Shown piece by piece: positions 1-11,825 of a stretch of 64,000 nt of DNA. Positions within the stretch are counted from its first letter, which is position 1. Each line of letters starts with the position of its first letter. Position numbers and translations under genes: made by a program. This stretch comes from Aurelia coerulea (lineage: Eukaryota > Cnidaria > Scyphozoa > Semaeostomeae > Ulmaridae): the NCBI GenBank assembly GCA_039566865.1, contig CM076947.1, forward strand, positions 22,073,501-22,137,500. Direction: 5' to 3'. Under the pieces are notes generated by a model, which was given only the letters and a program-made list of their open reading frames with translations, did no database searches and was not told the origin of the DNA.

Positions 1-1500
1 GGAAAAGTTTACTATCATTTGAACCTCATTAACCTGATGAGGTTTCATATGTTTCAACAAATATACCTCGTTTTGACTGAATTGCATCAAACCAAGTTTA
101 ATATGCGATTCATTGATCATATATTCATAAGATTTCAGCCATAAACTGTGTTCTGACTTCATATTTTCTGGACAACATTACTATCATTTGAACCTCATTA
201 ACTTGATGAGGTTTTGAATGTTTCAACATATATAGATCGTTTTGACTGAATTGCATCAAACCAAGTTGCATATGCGATTCATTGATCATATATTAATAAG
301 ATTTAAGCAATAAACTGTGTTCTGACTTCATATTTTCTGGACAAGTTTACTATCATTTGAACCTCATTAACCTGATGAGGTTTCAAATATTTCAACATAT
401 ATAGATCGTTTTGACTGAATTGCATCAAGCCAAGTCGCATATGCGATTCATTGATCATATATTAATAAGATTTAAGCAATAAACTGTGTTCTGACTTCAT
501 ATTTTCTGGACAAGTTTACTATCATTTGAACCTCATTAACCTGATGAGGTTTCAAATGTTTCAACATATATACCTCGTTTTGACTCAATTGCATCACACC
601 AATATTCATATGCGATTCATTGATCATATATTCATAAGATTTCAGCCATAAACTGTGTTCTGACTTTATATTTTCTGGACAAGTTTACTATCATTTGAAC
701 CTCATTAACTTCATGAGGTTTTAAATGTTTCAACAAATATACCTCGTTTTGACTGAATTGCATCAAACCAAGTTTAATATGCGATTCGTTAATCATACAT
801 TCATAAGATTTCAGCCATAAACTGTGTTCTGACTTCATATCTTCTGGACAAGTTTACTATCATTTGAACCTCATTAACTTGATGAGGTTTTAAATGTTTC
901 AACATATATAGATCGATTTGACTGAATTGCATCAAACCAAGTTTCATATGCGATTCGTTGATCATATATTAATAAGATTTAAGCAATAAACTGTGTTCTG
1001 AAATCATATTTTCTGGACAAGTTTACTATCATTTGAACCTCATTAACCTGATGAGGTTTCAAATGTTTCAAGATATATAGATCGTTTTGACTGAATTACA
1101 TCAAACCAAGTTGCATATGCGATTCATTGATCATATATGAATAAGATTAAAGCAATAAACTGTGTTCTGACTTCATATTTTCTGGACAAGTTTACTATCA
1201 TTTGAACCTCATTAACCTGATGAGGTTTCAAATGTTTCAACAAATATAGCTCGTTTTGACTGAATTTGACCAAACCAAGTTTCATATTAAATTCATTGAT
1301 CATATATTAATAAGATTTAAGCAATAAACTGTGTTCTGACTTCATATCTTCTGGACAAGTTTACTATCATTTGAACCTCATTAACTTGATGAGGTTTTAA
1401 ATGTTTCAACATATATAGATCGTTTTGACTGAATTGCATCAAACCAAGTTGCATATGCGATTCATTGATCATATATTAATAAGATTTAAGCAATAAACTG
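1..1500. repeat. Higher-order repeat block duplicated at about 5,738-7,740
   Basis: Units at 1-500 reappear from 5,738 (offset 5,738), including the rare GACAACATTACTATC variant near 171 and 5,909. Units from about 520 onward reappear at offset 6,244. They include the rare pair CTCAATTGCATCACACC, seen at 585 and 6,829, and the CTTCATGAGG variant. The change of offset is 506 bp, which is three monomers minus one base, so one copy gained or lost three units. Confidence 0.8.
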
Positions 1501-2089
1501 TGTTCTGACTTCATATCTTCTGGACACGTTTACTATCATTTGAACCTCATTAACCTGATGAGGTTTCAAATGTTTCAACATATATAGATCGTTTTGACTG
1601 AATTTGACCAAACCAAGTTTCATATTAAATTCATTGATCATATATTAATAAGATTTAAGCAATAAACTGTGTTCTGACTTCATATTTTCTGGACAAGATT
1701 ACTATCATTTGAACCTCATTAACCTGATGAGGTTTCAAATGTTTCAACATATATAGATCGTTTTGACTGAATTGCATCAAACCAAGTCGCATATGCGATT
1801 CATTGATATATTAATAAGATTTAAGCAATAAACTGTGTTCTGACTTCATATTTTCTAGACAAGTTTACTATCACTTGAACCTCATTAAACTGATGAGGTT
1901 TCAAATGTTTCAACATATATAGATCGTTTTGACTGAATTTGACCAAACCAAGTTTCATATTAAATTCATTGATCATATATTAATAAGATTTAAGCAATAA
2001 ACTGTGTTCTGACTTCATATTTTCTGGACACGTTTACTATCATTTGAACCTCATTAACCTGATGAAGTTTCAAATGTTTCAACATATAT

Positions 2090-4787
2090 AGATCGTTTTG
2101 ACTGAATTGCATCAAACCAAGTCGGATATGCTTTTCATTGATCATATATTAATAAGATTTAAGCAATAAACTGTGTTCTGACTTCATATTTTCTGGACAA
2201 GTTTACTATCATTTGAACCTCATTAACTTGATGAGGTTTTAAATGTTTCAACATATATAGATCGTTTTGACTGAATTGCATCAAACCAAGTTTCATATGC
2301 GATTCGTTGATCATATATTGATAAGATTTAAGCAATAAACTGTGTTCTGACTTCATATTTTCTGGACAAGTTTACTATCATTTGAACCTCATTAACCTGA
2401 TGAGGTTTTAAATGTTTCAACATATATAGATCGTTTTGACTGAATTGCATCAAACCAAGTTTCATATGCGATTCGTTGATCATATATTAATAAGATTTAA
2501 GCAATAAACTGTGTTCTGACTTCATATTTTCTGGACAAGTTTACTATCATTTGAACCTCATTAGCCTGATGAGGTTTCAAATGTTTCAACAAATATACCT
2601 CGTTTTGACTGAATTGCATCAAACCAAGTTTAATATGCGATTCGTTAATTATACATTCTTAAGATTTCAGCCATAAACTGTTTTCTGACTTCATATCTTC
2701 TGGACAAGTTTACTATCACTTGAACCCCATTAACCTGATGAGGTTTTAAATGTTTCAACAAATATAGCTCGTTTTGACTGAATTTGACCAAACCAAGTTT
2801 CATATTAAATTCATTGATCATACATTCATAAGATATCAGCCATAATCTGTGTTCTGACTTCATATTTTCTGGACAAGTTTACTATCATTTGAACCTCATT
2901 AACCTGATGAGGTTTCAAATGTTTCAACATATATAGATCGTTTTGACTGAATTGCATCAAACCAAGTCGCATATTCGATTCATTGATATATTAATAAGAT
3001 TTAAGCAATAAACTGTGTTCTGACTTCATATTTTCTGGACAAGTTTACTATCATTTGAACCTCATTAACTTGATGAGGTTTCAAATGTTTCAACATATAT
3101 AGATCGTTTTGACTGAATTGCATCAAACCAAGTCGCATATGCAATTCATTGATCATATATTAATAAGATTTAAGCAATAAACTGTGCTCTGACTTCATAT
3201 TTTCTGGACAAGTTTACTATCATTTGAACCTCATTAACCTGATGAGGTTTCAAATGTTTCAACATATATACCTCGTTTTGATTGAATTGCAGCAAACCAA
3301 TATCCATATGCGATTCATTGATCATATAGTCATAAGATTTCAGCCATAAACTGTGTTCTGACTTTATTTTTTCTGGACAAGTTTACTATCATTTGAACCT
3401 CATTAACCTGATGAGGTTTTAAATGTTTCAACATATATAGATCGTTTTGACTGAATTGCATCAAACCAAGTCGGATATGCTTTTCATTGATCATATATTA
3501 ATAAGATTTAAGCAATAAACTGTATTCTGACTTCATATTTTCTGGACAAGTTTACTATCATTTGAACCTCATTAACTTGATGAGGTTTTAAATGTTTCAA
3601 CATATATAGATCGTTTTGACTGAATTGCATCAAACCAAGTTTCATATGCGATTCGTTGATCATATATTGATAAGATTTAAGCAATAAACTGTGTTCTGAC
3701 TTCATATTTTCTGGACAACTTTACTATCATTTGAACCTCATTAACCTGATGAGGTTTTAAATGTTTCAACATATATAGATCGTTTTGACTGAATTGCATC
3801 AAACCAAGTTTCATATGCGATTCGTTGATCATATATTAATAAGATTTAAGCAATAAACTGTGTTCTGACTTCATATTTTCTGGACAAGTTTACTATCATT
3901 TGAACCTCATTAACCTGATGAGGTTTCAAATGTTTCAACATATATACCTCGTTTTGACTGAATTGCATCAAACCAAGTTTAATATGCGATTCGTTAATCA
4001 TACATTCTTAAGATTTCAGCCATAAACTGTGTTCTGACTTCATATCTTCTGGACAAGTTTACTATCATTTGAACCCCATTAACCTGATGAGGTTTTAAAT
4101 GTTTCAACAAATATAGCTCGTTTTGACTGAATTTGACCAAACCAAGTTTCATATTAAATTCATTGATCATACATTCATAAGATATCAGCCATAATCTGTG
4201 TTCTGACTTCATATTTTCTGGACAAGTTTACTATCATTTGAACCTCATTAACCTGATGAGGTTTCAAATGTTTCAACATATATAGATCGTTTTGACTGAA
4301 TTGCATCAAACCAAGTCACATATGCGATTCATTGATATATTAATAAGATTTAAGCAATAAACTGTGTTCTGACTTCATATTTTCTGGACAAGTTTACTAT
4401 CATTTGAACCTCATTAACTTGATGAGGTTTCAAATGTTTCAACATATATAGATCGTTTTGACTGAATTGCATCAAACCAAGTCGCATATGCAATTCATTG
4501 ATCATATATTAATAAGATTTAAGCAATAAACTGTGTTCTGACTTCATATTTTCTGGACAAGTTTACTATCATTTGAACCTCATTAACCTGATGAGGTTTC
4601 AAATGTTTCAACATATATACCTCGTTTTGATTGAATTGCAGCAAACCAATATCCATATGCGATTCATTGATCATATAGTCATAAGATTTCAGCCATAAAC
4701 TGTGTTCTGACTTTATTTTTTCTGGACAAGTTTACTATCATTTGAACCTCATTAACCTGATGAGGTTTTAAATGTTTCAACATATAT
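2090..4787. repeat. Tandem 1,349-bp higher-order repeat (2 copies)
   Basis: Two adjacent copies, about 2,090-3,438 and 3,439-4,787, share rare variants at a constant 1,349-bp offset. These are CGGATATGCTTTTC near 2,133 and 3,482, ATTCTTAAGATTTCAG near 2,655 and 4,004, and AGCAAACCAATATCC at 3,291 and 4,640. The length is eight monomers minus 3 bp. The missing bases lie in a monomer with CATTGATATATT in place of CATTGATCATATATT. Confidence 0.8.
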
Positions 4788-7700
4788 AGATCGTTTTGAC
4801 TGAATTGCATCAAACCAAGTTGCATATGCGATTCATTGATCATATATTAATAAGATTTAAGCAATAAACTGTGTTCTGACTTCATATCTTCTGGACAAGT
4901 TTACTATCATTTGAACCTCATTAACCTGATGAGGTTTCAAATGTTTCAACAAATATAGCTCGTTTTGACTGAATTTGACCAAACCAAGTTTCATATTAAA
5001 TCATTGATCATATATTAATAAGATTTAAGCAATAAACTGTGTTCTGACTTCATATTTTCTGGAAAAGTTTACTATCATTTGAACCTCATTAGCCTGATGA
5101 GGTTTCAAATGTTTCAACAAATATACCTCGTTTTGACTGATTTGCATCAAACCAAGTTTAATATGCGATTCGTTAATCATACATTCATAGGATTTCAGCC
5201 ATAAACTGTGTTCTGACTTCATATCTTCTGGACAAGTTTACTATCATTTGAACCTCAATAACCTGATGAGGTTTCAAATGTTTTAACAAATATAGCTCGT
5301 TTTGACTGAATTTGACCAAACCGAGTTTCATATTAAATTCATTGATCATATATTCATAAGATTTCAGCCATAATCTGTGTTCTGACTTCATATTTTCTAA
5401 ACAAGTTTACTATCATTTGAACCTCATTAACTTGATGAGGTTTTAAATGTTTCAACATATATAGATCGTTTTGACTGAATTGCATCAAACCAAGTCGCAT
5501 ATGCGATTCATTGATCATATATTAATAAGATTCAAGCAATAATTTGTGTTCTGACTTCATATCTTCTGGACAAGTTTACTATCATTTGAACCTCATTAAC
5601 CTGATGAGGTTTCAAATTTTTCAACAAATATAGCTCGTTTTGACTGAATTTGACCAAACCAATTTTCATATTAAATTCATTGATAATATATTCATAAGAT
5701 TTCAGCCATAATCTGTGTTCTGACTTCATATTTTCTGGAAAAGTTTACTATCATTTGAACCTCATTAACCTGATGAGGTTTCAAATGTTTCAACAAATAT
5801 ACCTCGTTTTGACTGAATTGCATCAAACCAAGTTTAATATGCGATTCATTGATCATATATTCATAAGATTTCAGCCATAAACTGTGTTCTGACTTCATAT
5901 TTTCTGGACAACATTACTATCATTTGAACCTCATTAACTTGATGAGGTTTTGAATGTTTCAACATATATAGATCGTTTTGACTGAATTGCATCAAACCAA
6001 GTTGCATATGCGATTCATTGATCATATATTAATAAGATTTAAGCAATAAACTGTGTTCTGACTTCATATTTTCTGGACAAGTTTACTATCATTTGAACCT
6101 CATTAACCTGATGTGGTTTCAAATATTTCAACATATATAGATCGTTTTGACTGAATTGCATCAAGCCAAGTCGCATATGCGATTCATTGATCATATATTA
6201 ATAAGATTTAAGCAATAAACTGTGTTCTGACTTCATATTTTCTGGACAAGTTTCCTATCATTTGAACCTCATTAACCTGATGAGGTTTCAAATGTTTCAA
6301 CATATATATCGTTTTGACTGAATTGCATCAAACCAAGTCGCATATGCGATTCATTGATCATATATTAATAAGATTTAAGCAATAAACTGTGTTCTGACTT
6401 CATATTTTCTGGACAAGTTTACTATCACTTGAACCTCATTAACCTGATGAGGTTTCACATGTTTCAACATATATAGATCGTTTTGACTGAATTGCATCAA
6501 ACCAAGTCGCATATGCGATTCATTGATCATATATTAATAAGATTTAAGCAATAAACTGTGTTCTGACTTCATATTTTCTGGACAAGTTTACTATCACTTG
6601 AACCTCATTAACCTGATGAGGTTTCAAATGTTTCAACAAATATACCTCGTTTTGACTGAATTGCATCAAACCAAGTTTCATATGCGATTCATTGATCATA
6701 TATTCATAAGATTTCAGCCATAAACTGTGTTCTGACTTCTTCATGTTTTCTGGACAAATCTACTATTATTTGAACCTCATTAACCTGATGAGGTTTCAAA
6801 TGTTTCAACATGTATACCTCGTTTTGACTCAATTGCATCACACCAATATTCATATGCGATTCATTGATCATATATTCATAAGATTTCAGCCATAAACTGT
6901 GTTCTGACTTTATATTTTCTGGACAAGTTTACTATCATTTGAACCTCATTAACTTCATGAGGTTTTAAATGTTTCAACAAATATACCTCGTTTTGACTGA
7001 ATTGCATCAAACCAAGTTTAATATGCGATTCGTTAATCATACATTCATAAGATTTCAGCCATAAACTGTGTTCTGACTTCATATCTTCTGGACAAGTTTA
7101 CTATCATTTGAACCTCATTAACTTGATGAGGTTTTAAATGTTTCAACATATATAGATCGTTTTGACTGAATTGCATCAAACCAAGTTTCATATGCGATTC
7201 GTTGATCATATATTAATTAGATTTAAGCAATAAACTGTGTTCTGAAATCATATTTTCTGGACAAGTTTACTATCATTTGAACCTCATTAACCTGATGAGG
7301 TTTCAAATGTTTCAAGATATATAGATCGTTTTGACTGAATTACATCAAACCAAGTTGCATATGCGATTCATTGATCATATATGAATAAGATTTAAGCAAT
7401 AAACTGTGTTCTGACTTCATATTTTCTGGACAAGTTTACTATCATTTGAACCTCATTAACCTGATGAGGTTTCAAATGTTTCAACAAATATAGCTCGTTT
7501 TGACTGAATTTGACCAAACCAAGTTTCATATTAAATTCATTGATCATATATTAATAAGATTTAAGCAATAAACTGTGTTCTGACTTCATATCTTCTGGAC
7601 AAGTTTACTATCATTTGAACCTCATTAACTTGATGAGGTTTTAAATGTTTCAACATATATAGATCGTTTTGACTGAATTGCATCAAACCAAGTTGCATAT

Positions 7701-10103
7701 GCGATTCATTTATCATATATTAATAAGATTTAAGCAATAAACTGTGTTCTGACTTCATATCTTCTGGAAAAGTTTACTATCATTTGAACCTCATTAACCT
7801 GATGAGGTTTCAAATGTTTCAACAAATATAGCTCGTTTTGACTGAATTTGACCAAACCAAGTTTCATATTAAATTCATTGATCATATATTAATAAGATTT
7901 AAGCAATAAACTGTGTTCTGACTTCATATTTTCTGGAAAAGTTTACTATCATTTGAACCTCATTAACCTGATGAGGTTTCAAATGTTTCAACAAATATAG
8001 CTCGTTTTGACTGAATTTGACCAAACCAAGTTTCATATTAAATTCATTGATCATATATTAATAAGATTTAAGCAATAAACTGTGTTCTGACTTCATATTT
8101 TCTGTACAAGTTTACTATCATTTGAACCTCATTAACCTGATGAGGTTTCAAATGTTTCAACAAATATACCTCGTTTTGACTGAATTGCATCAAACCAAGT
8201 TTAATATGCGATTCGTTAATCATACATTCATAAGATTTCAGCCATAAACTGTGTTCTGACTTCATATCTTCTGGACAAGTTTACTATCATTTGAACCTCA
8301 TTAACCTGATGAGGTTTTAAATGTTTCAACATATATAGATCGTTTTGACTGAATTGCATCAAACCAAGTTTCATATGCGATTCGTTGATCATATATTAAT
8401 AAGATTTAAGCAATAAACTGTGTTCTGACTTCATATTTTCTGGACAAGTTTACTATCATTTGAACCTCATTAACCTGATGAGGTTTCAAATGTTTCAACA
8501 TATATACCTCGTTTTGACTGAATTGCATCAAAACAATATTCATATGCGATTCATTGATCATATATTCATAAGATTTCAGCCATAAACTCTGTTCTGACTT
8601 TATATTTTCTGGACAAGTTTACTATCATTTGAACCTCATTAACTTGATGAGGTTTTAAATGTTTCAACATATATAGATCGTTTTGACTGAATTGCATCAA
8701 ACCAAGTTGCATATGCGATTCATTGATCATATATTCATAAGATTTCAGCCATAATCTGTGTTCTGACTTCATATCTTCTGGACAAGTTTACTATCATTTG
8801 AACCTCATTAACCTGATGAGGTTTCAAATGTTTTAACAAATATAGCTCGTTTTGACTGAATTTGACCAAACCAAGTTTCATATTAAATTCATTGATCATA
8901 TATTAATAAGATTTAAGCAATAAACTGTGTTCTGACTTCATATTTTCTGGAAAAGTTTACCATCATTTGAACCTCATTAACCTGATGAGGTTTCAAATGT
9001 TTCAACAAATATACCTCGTTTTGACTGAATTGCATCAAAGCAAGTTTAATATGCGATTGGTTAATCATACATTCATAAGATTTCAGCCATAAACTGTGTT
9101 CTGACTTCATATCTTCTGGACAAGTTTACTATCATTTGAACCTCATTAACTTGATGAGGTCTTAAATGTTTCAACATATATAGATCGTTTTGACTGAATT
9201 GCATCAAACCAAGTTGCATATGCGATTCATTGATCATATATTAATAGGATTTAAGCAATAATTTGTGTTCTGACTTCATATTTTCTGGACAAGTTTACTA
9301 TCATTTGAACCTCATTAACCTGATGAGGTTTCAAATGTTTCAACAAATATAGCTCGTTTTGACTGAATTTGACCAAACCAAGTTTCATATGCGATTCATT
9401 GATCATATATTCATAAGATTTCAGCCATAATCTGTGTTCTGACTTCATATTTTCTGGACAAGTTTACTATCATTTGAACCTCATTAACCTGATGAGGTTT
9501 CAAATGTTTCAACATATATAGATCGTTTTGACTGAATTGCATCAAACCAAGTCGCATATGCGATTCATTGATCATATATTAATAAAATTTAAGCAATAAA
9601 CTGTGTTCTGACGTCATATTTTCTGGACAATTTTACTATCATTTGAACCTCATTAACCTGATCAGGTTTCAAATGTTTCAACATATATACCTCGTTTTGA
9701 CTGAATTGCATCAAACCAAGTTGCATATGCGATTCATTGATCATATATTCATAAGATTTCAGCCATAATCTGTGTTCTGACTTCATATTTTCTGGACAAG
9801 TTTACTATCATTTGAACCTCATTAACCTGATGAGGTTTCAAATGTTTCAACATATATAGATCGTTTTGACTGAATTGCATCAAACCAAGTCGCATATGCG
9901 ATTCATTGATCATATATTAATAAGATTTAAGCAATAAACTGTGTTCTGACTTCATATCTTCTGGACAAGTTTACTATCATTTGAACCTCATTAACCTGAT
10001 GAGGTTTCAAATGTTTCAACAAATATAGCTCGTTTTGACTGAATTTGACCAAACCAAGTTTCATATTAAATTCATTGATCATATATTCATAAGATTTCAG
10101 CCA

Positions 10104-10113
10104 TAATCTGTGT
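10104..10113 (+). repeat. Target-site duplication, left copy, LINE copy 1
   Basis: TAATCTGTGT ends the satellite just before the element and is repeated immediately after the poly(A) tail at 11,816-11,825. In uninterrupted monomers this sequence occurs once, in CCATAATCTGTGTTCTGAC. That makes it a clean target-site duplication of 10 bp (11 bp if the A adjoining the tail is counted). Confidence 0.9.
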
Positions 10114-11607
10114 ATTCTTGATATATCTAAAGCATTTGACAGAGTGTGGCATGCTGGTCTTATCTATAAGCTGCAGTGTTGTGGTATTCGCGATGATCTA
10201 CTTCTAATCATTCGAAGCTTCCTTGCAAACAGAAAACAACGTACGGTTCTGAATGGTAAAACGTCAAATTGGGGTTCAGTTACAGCTGGCGTTCCCCAGG
10301 GTTCAATCCTTGGTCCTTTGTTCTTTCTTGTGTATATTAACGACCTGACCGAGGACCTTAGATGCAATGCTAAACTCTTTGCTGATGATACGTCCCTTTT
10401 CACTATTGCACATAATTCAAACGCTACTGCTTCCGACATGAATCATGACCTAGATATCATAAAAGCTTGGGCGTCTAAATGGAGAATGTCATTCAATCCT
10501 GATCCAAATAAACAGGCTGTGGAAGTGACGTTTTCTACGAAAAGAGTCAAAACAGATCATCCTGATATTCTTTATGGAGGTAACCCAGTGGTGAGAGTTG
10601 ATGAGCACAAGCACCTCGGTGTTATATTAGATTCGAAGTTGTCATTTGCTAGCCATATACAAACAGCTCTTACTAAATCTAGACAGGGAATAGGTATGAT
10701 CAAATACCTCTCAAAGTACTTGCCACGTCACACATTAAATGAGCTGTACAAACTCTATGTTAGACCGCATTTAGATTATGGTGATGTTATCTACCATACC
10801 CCAGCAAAAATCTGTGAATTCAGTCATGATACTATCTTGAATACCCAAATGGAGAAGCTAGAATCGGTTCAGTACTCTGCTGCGTTGGCAGTAACTGGTG
10901 CTTGGAAAGGGACATCCCGTGAGAAACTGTACAATGAGCTCGGATGGGAATCTTTGAACCTGCGACGCTGGAGCAGACGCCTTGTTATGTTTTACAAGAT
11001 TGTAAATAACGTTACGCCAGAGTATACAAGGCATCCCATACCACAACTTGAACAGCCTATGTACTCTCTTCGTGAGCATCATGTCATTGGGCAAATAAAG
11101 GCAAGGACAGAGAGATTTAAAAACAGTTTTTACCCAAATTGTTTGAACGAATGGGACAAGCTCCATCCTGAAATTAGACAGGCATCCTCGCTAAGTGTTT
11201 TTAAATCAAAAGTATTAGCTCTAATTCGGCCCCCTTCGAAACCAGTATATGGGATTCATGACCCGAAAGGTTTAGCTATTCTTACACAGTTAAGAGTCGG
11301 CCTCAGCAAATTAAGTTCTCACAAATTTAGGCACAATTTTAGAGATACAATAGACCCGATGTGTCCTGCAAATGATGGTGTTGAGGACACGGAACATTAC
11401 CTGCTGCTTTGCCAATCTTATGAAGAACCTAGACGCGAGCTTCTCAATGGTCTCAATGCAATATTGCCTCCTAGTGGATTTTCTAACCTCTCAAATGAAT
11501 TATTAGTTGAACTCATTCTGTATGGCAATGAAAGGTTACAACCTGACGTTAATAAAAGAATAATCGAGGCTACTCTAAAATTCGTTCACGCAACAAAGCG
11601 CTTTTGA
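10114..11607 (+). pseudogene. LINE reverse transcriptase, 5'-truncated open frame (copy 1)
   Basis: A 497-codon open frame ends at TGA 11,605-11,607. The first codons, from 10,114, read ILDISKAFDR. This is RT motif A, with its catalytic Asp at residue 3, so the true frame starts upstream of the GTG at 10,144 and is simply cut off by truncation. Residues 59-68 are GVPQGSILGP (motif B), 89-92 are FADD (motif C, catalytic Asp pair), 167-178 carry the HLGVILDSKLSF block, and 217-227 the RPHLDYGDVIY block of the thumb. A C-terminal CX10HX4C cluster (C417, H428, C433) resembles the zinc-knuckle-like end of LINE ORF2. The frame has no stop or frameshift although the copy is dead on arrival, which suggests a young insertion. 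There is no start signal, and expression as protein is unlikely. Confidence 0.92.
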
Positions 11608-11798
11608 TGTCTGCTGCAAACCCCCAATACATGGACACATCCTCCCTTTGTAAATGTTTGTATTAGTTAATTTTCTTCTTTAATGTTTAGATTTATAACT
11701 ATATGTTAAATGTCAACAGGGTTGATATGTATTTCCATTCTCCTTGTGGCATCGTTTTTGTAATCTTTTGTAGTTGTTGTATTTTTATGAGATTATAC
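11608..11798 (+). other. LINE 3' untranslated region, copy 1
   Basis: This AT-rich, non-coding stretch lies between the RT stop codon and the poly(A) tail. It shows no canonical AATAAA hexamer. A 94-codon open frame here (11,703-11,987) crosses the poly(A) tail into satellite and is not a gene. The same stretch in copy 2 (19,910-20,100) reads the same by eye. Confidence 0.85.
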
Positions 11799-11815
11799 AA
11801 AAAAAAAAAAAAAAA

Positions 11816-11825
11816 TAATCTGTGT
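11816..11825 (+). repeat. Target-site duplication, right copy, LINE copy 1
   Basis: TAATCTGTGT directly follows the 17-A tail and runs on into normal satellite (TCTGACTTCATATTTTC). It pairs with 10,104-10,113. Confidence 0.9.

Larger units (their letters stand above)
1..10113. repeat. 169-bp satellite array, segment 1
   Basis: Head-to-tail tandem monomers of 169 bp, about 60 units. In plus-strand order each unit has TTCTGGACAAGTTTACTATC, the dyad AACCTCAT-N7-ATGAGGTT, a CATATATA or CAAATATA block, CGTTTTGACTGAATT, CAAACCAA, CATTGATCATATATT, AAGATTTAAGC or AAGATTTCAGCC, then CTGTGTTCTGAC. Variants recur as blocks: AGATCG, AGCTCG or ACCTCG after the TATA-rich part; GCATC or TGACC before AAACCA; and CGCATATGCG, TTCATATTAA, TTAATATGCG or CGGATATGCT further on. 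Units are mosaics of these blocks, the signature of repeated unequal exchange and conversion. No coding capacity is credible, because 169 = 3x56+1 shifts the frame in every unit. A length near a nucleosome repeat is common for satellites. A centromeric or heterochromatic role is inference only. Confidence 0.97.
10114..11815 (+). mobile_element. 5'-truncated LINE (non-LTR retrotransposon), copy 1
   Basis: This 1,702-bp element is inserted into a satellite monomer. Its 3' end is a run of 17 A (11,799-11,815) after a roughly 190-bp untranslated tail. It is flanked by a 10-bp target-site duplication, so insertion was by target-primed reverse transcription. The 5' end is truncated inside the RT domain, precisely before motif A. 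ORF1, the endonuclease, the RT fingers and the internal promoter are absent, so it is non-autonomous. The RT motif set and poly(A) tail fit a Jockey/CR1-like LINE; the exact clade cannot be fixed by eye. A second copy lies 8,302 bp downstream. Confidence 0.93.

Noticed and set aside
10164..11166. Minus-strand frames of 91 and 102 codons within the LINE copies (also 18,466-19,468)
   Set aside because: They are antisense to the RT frame, which has clear motifs.
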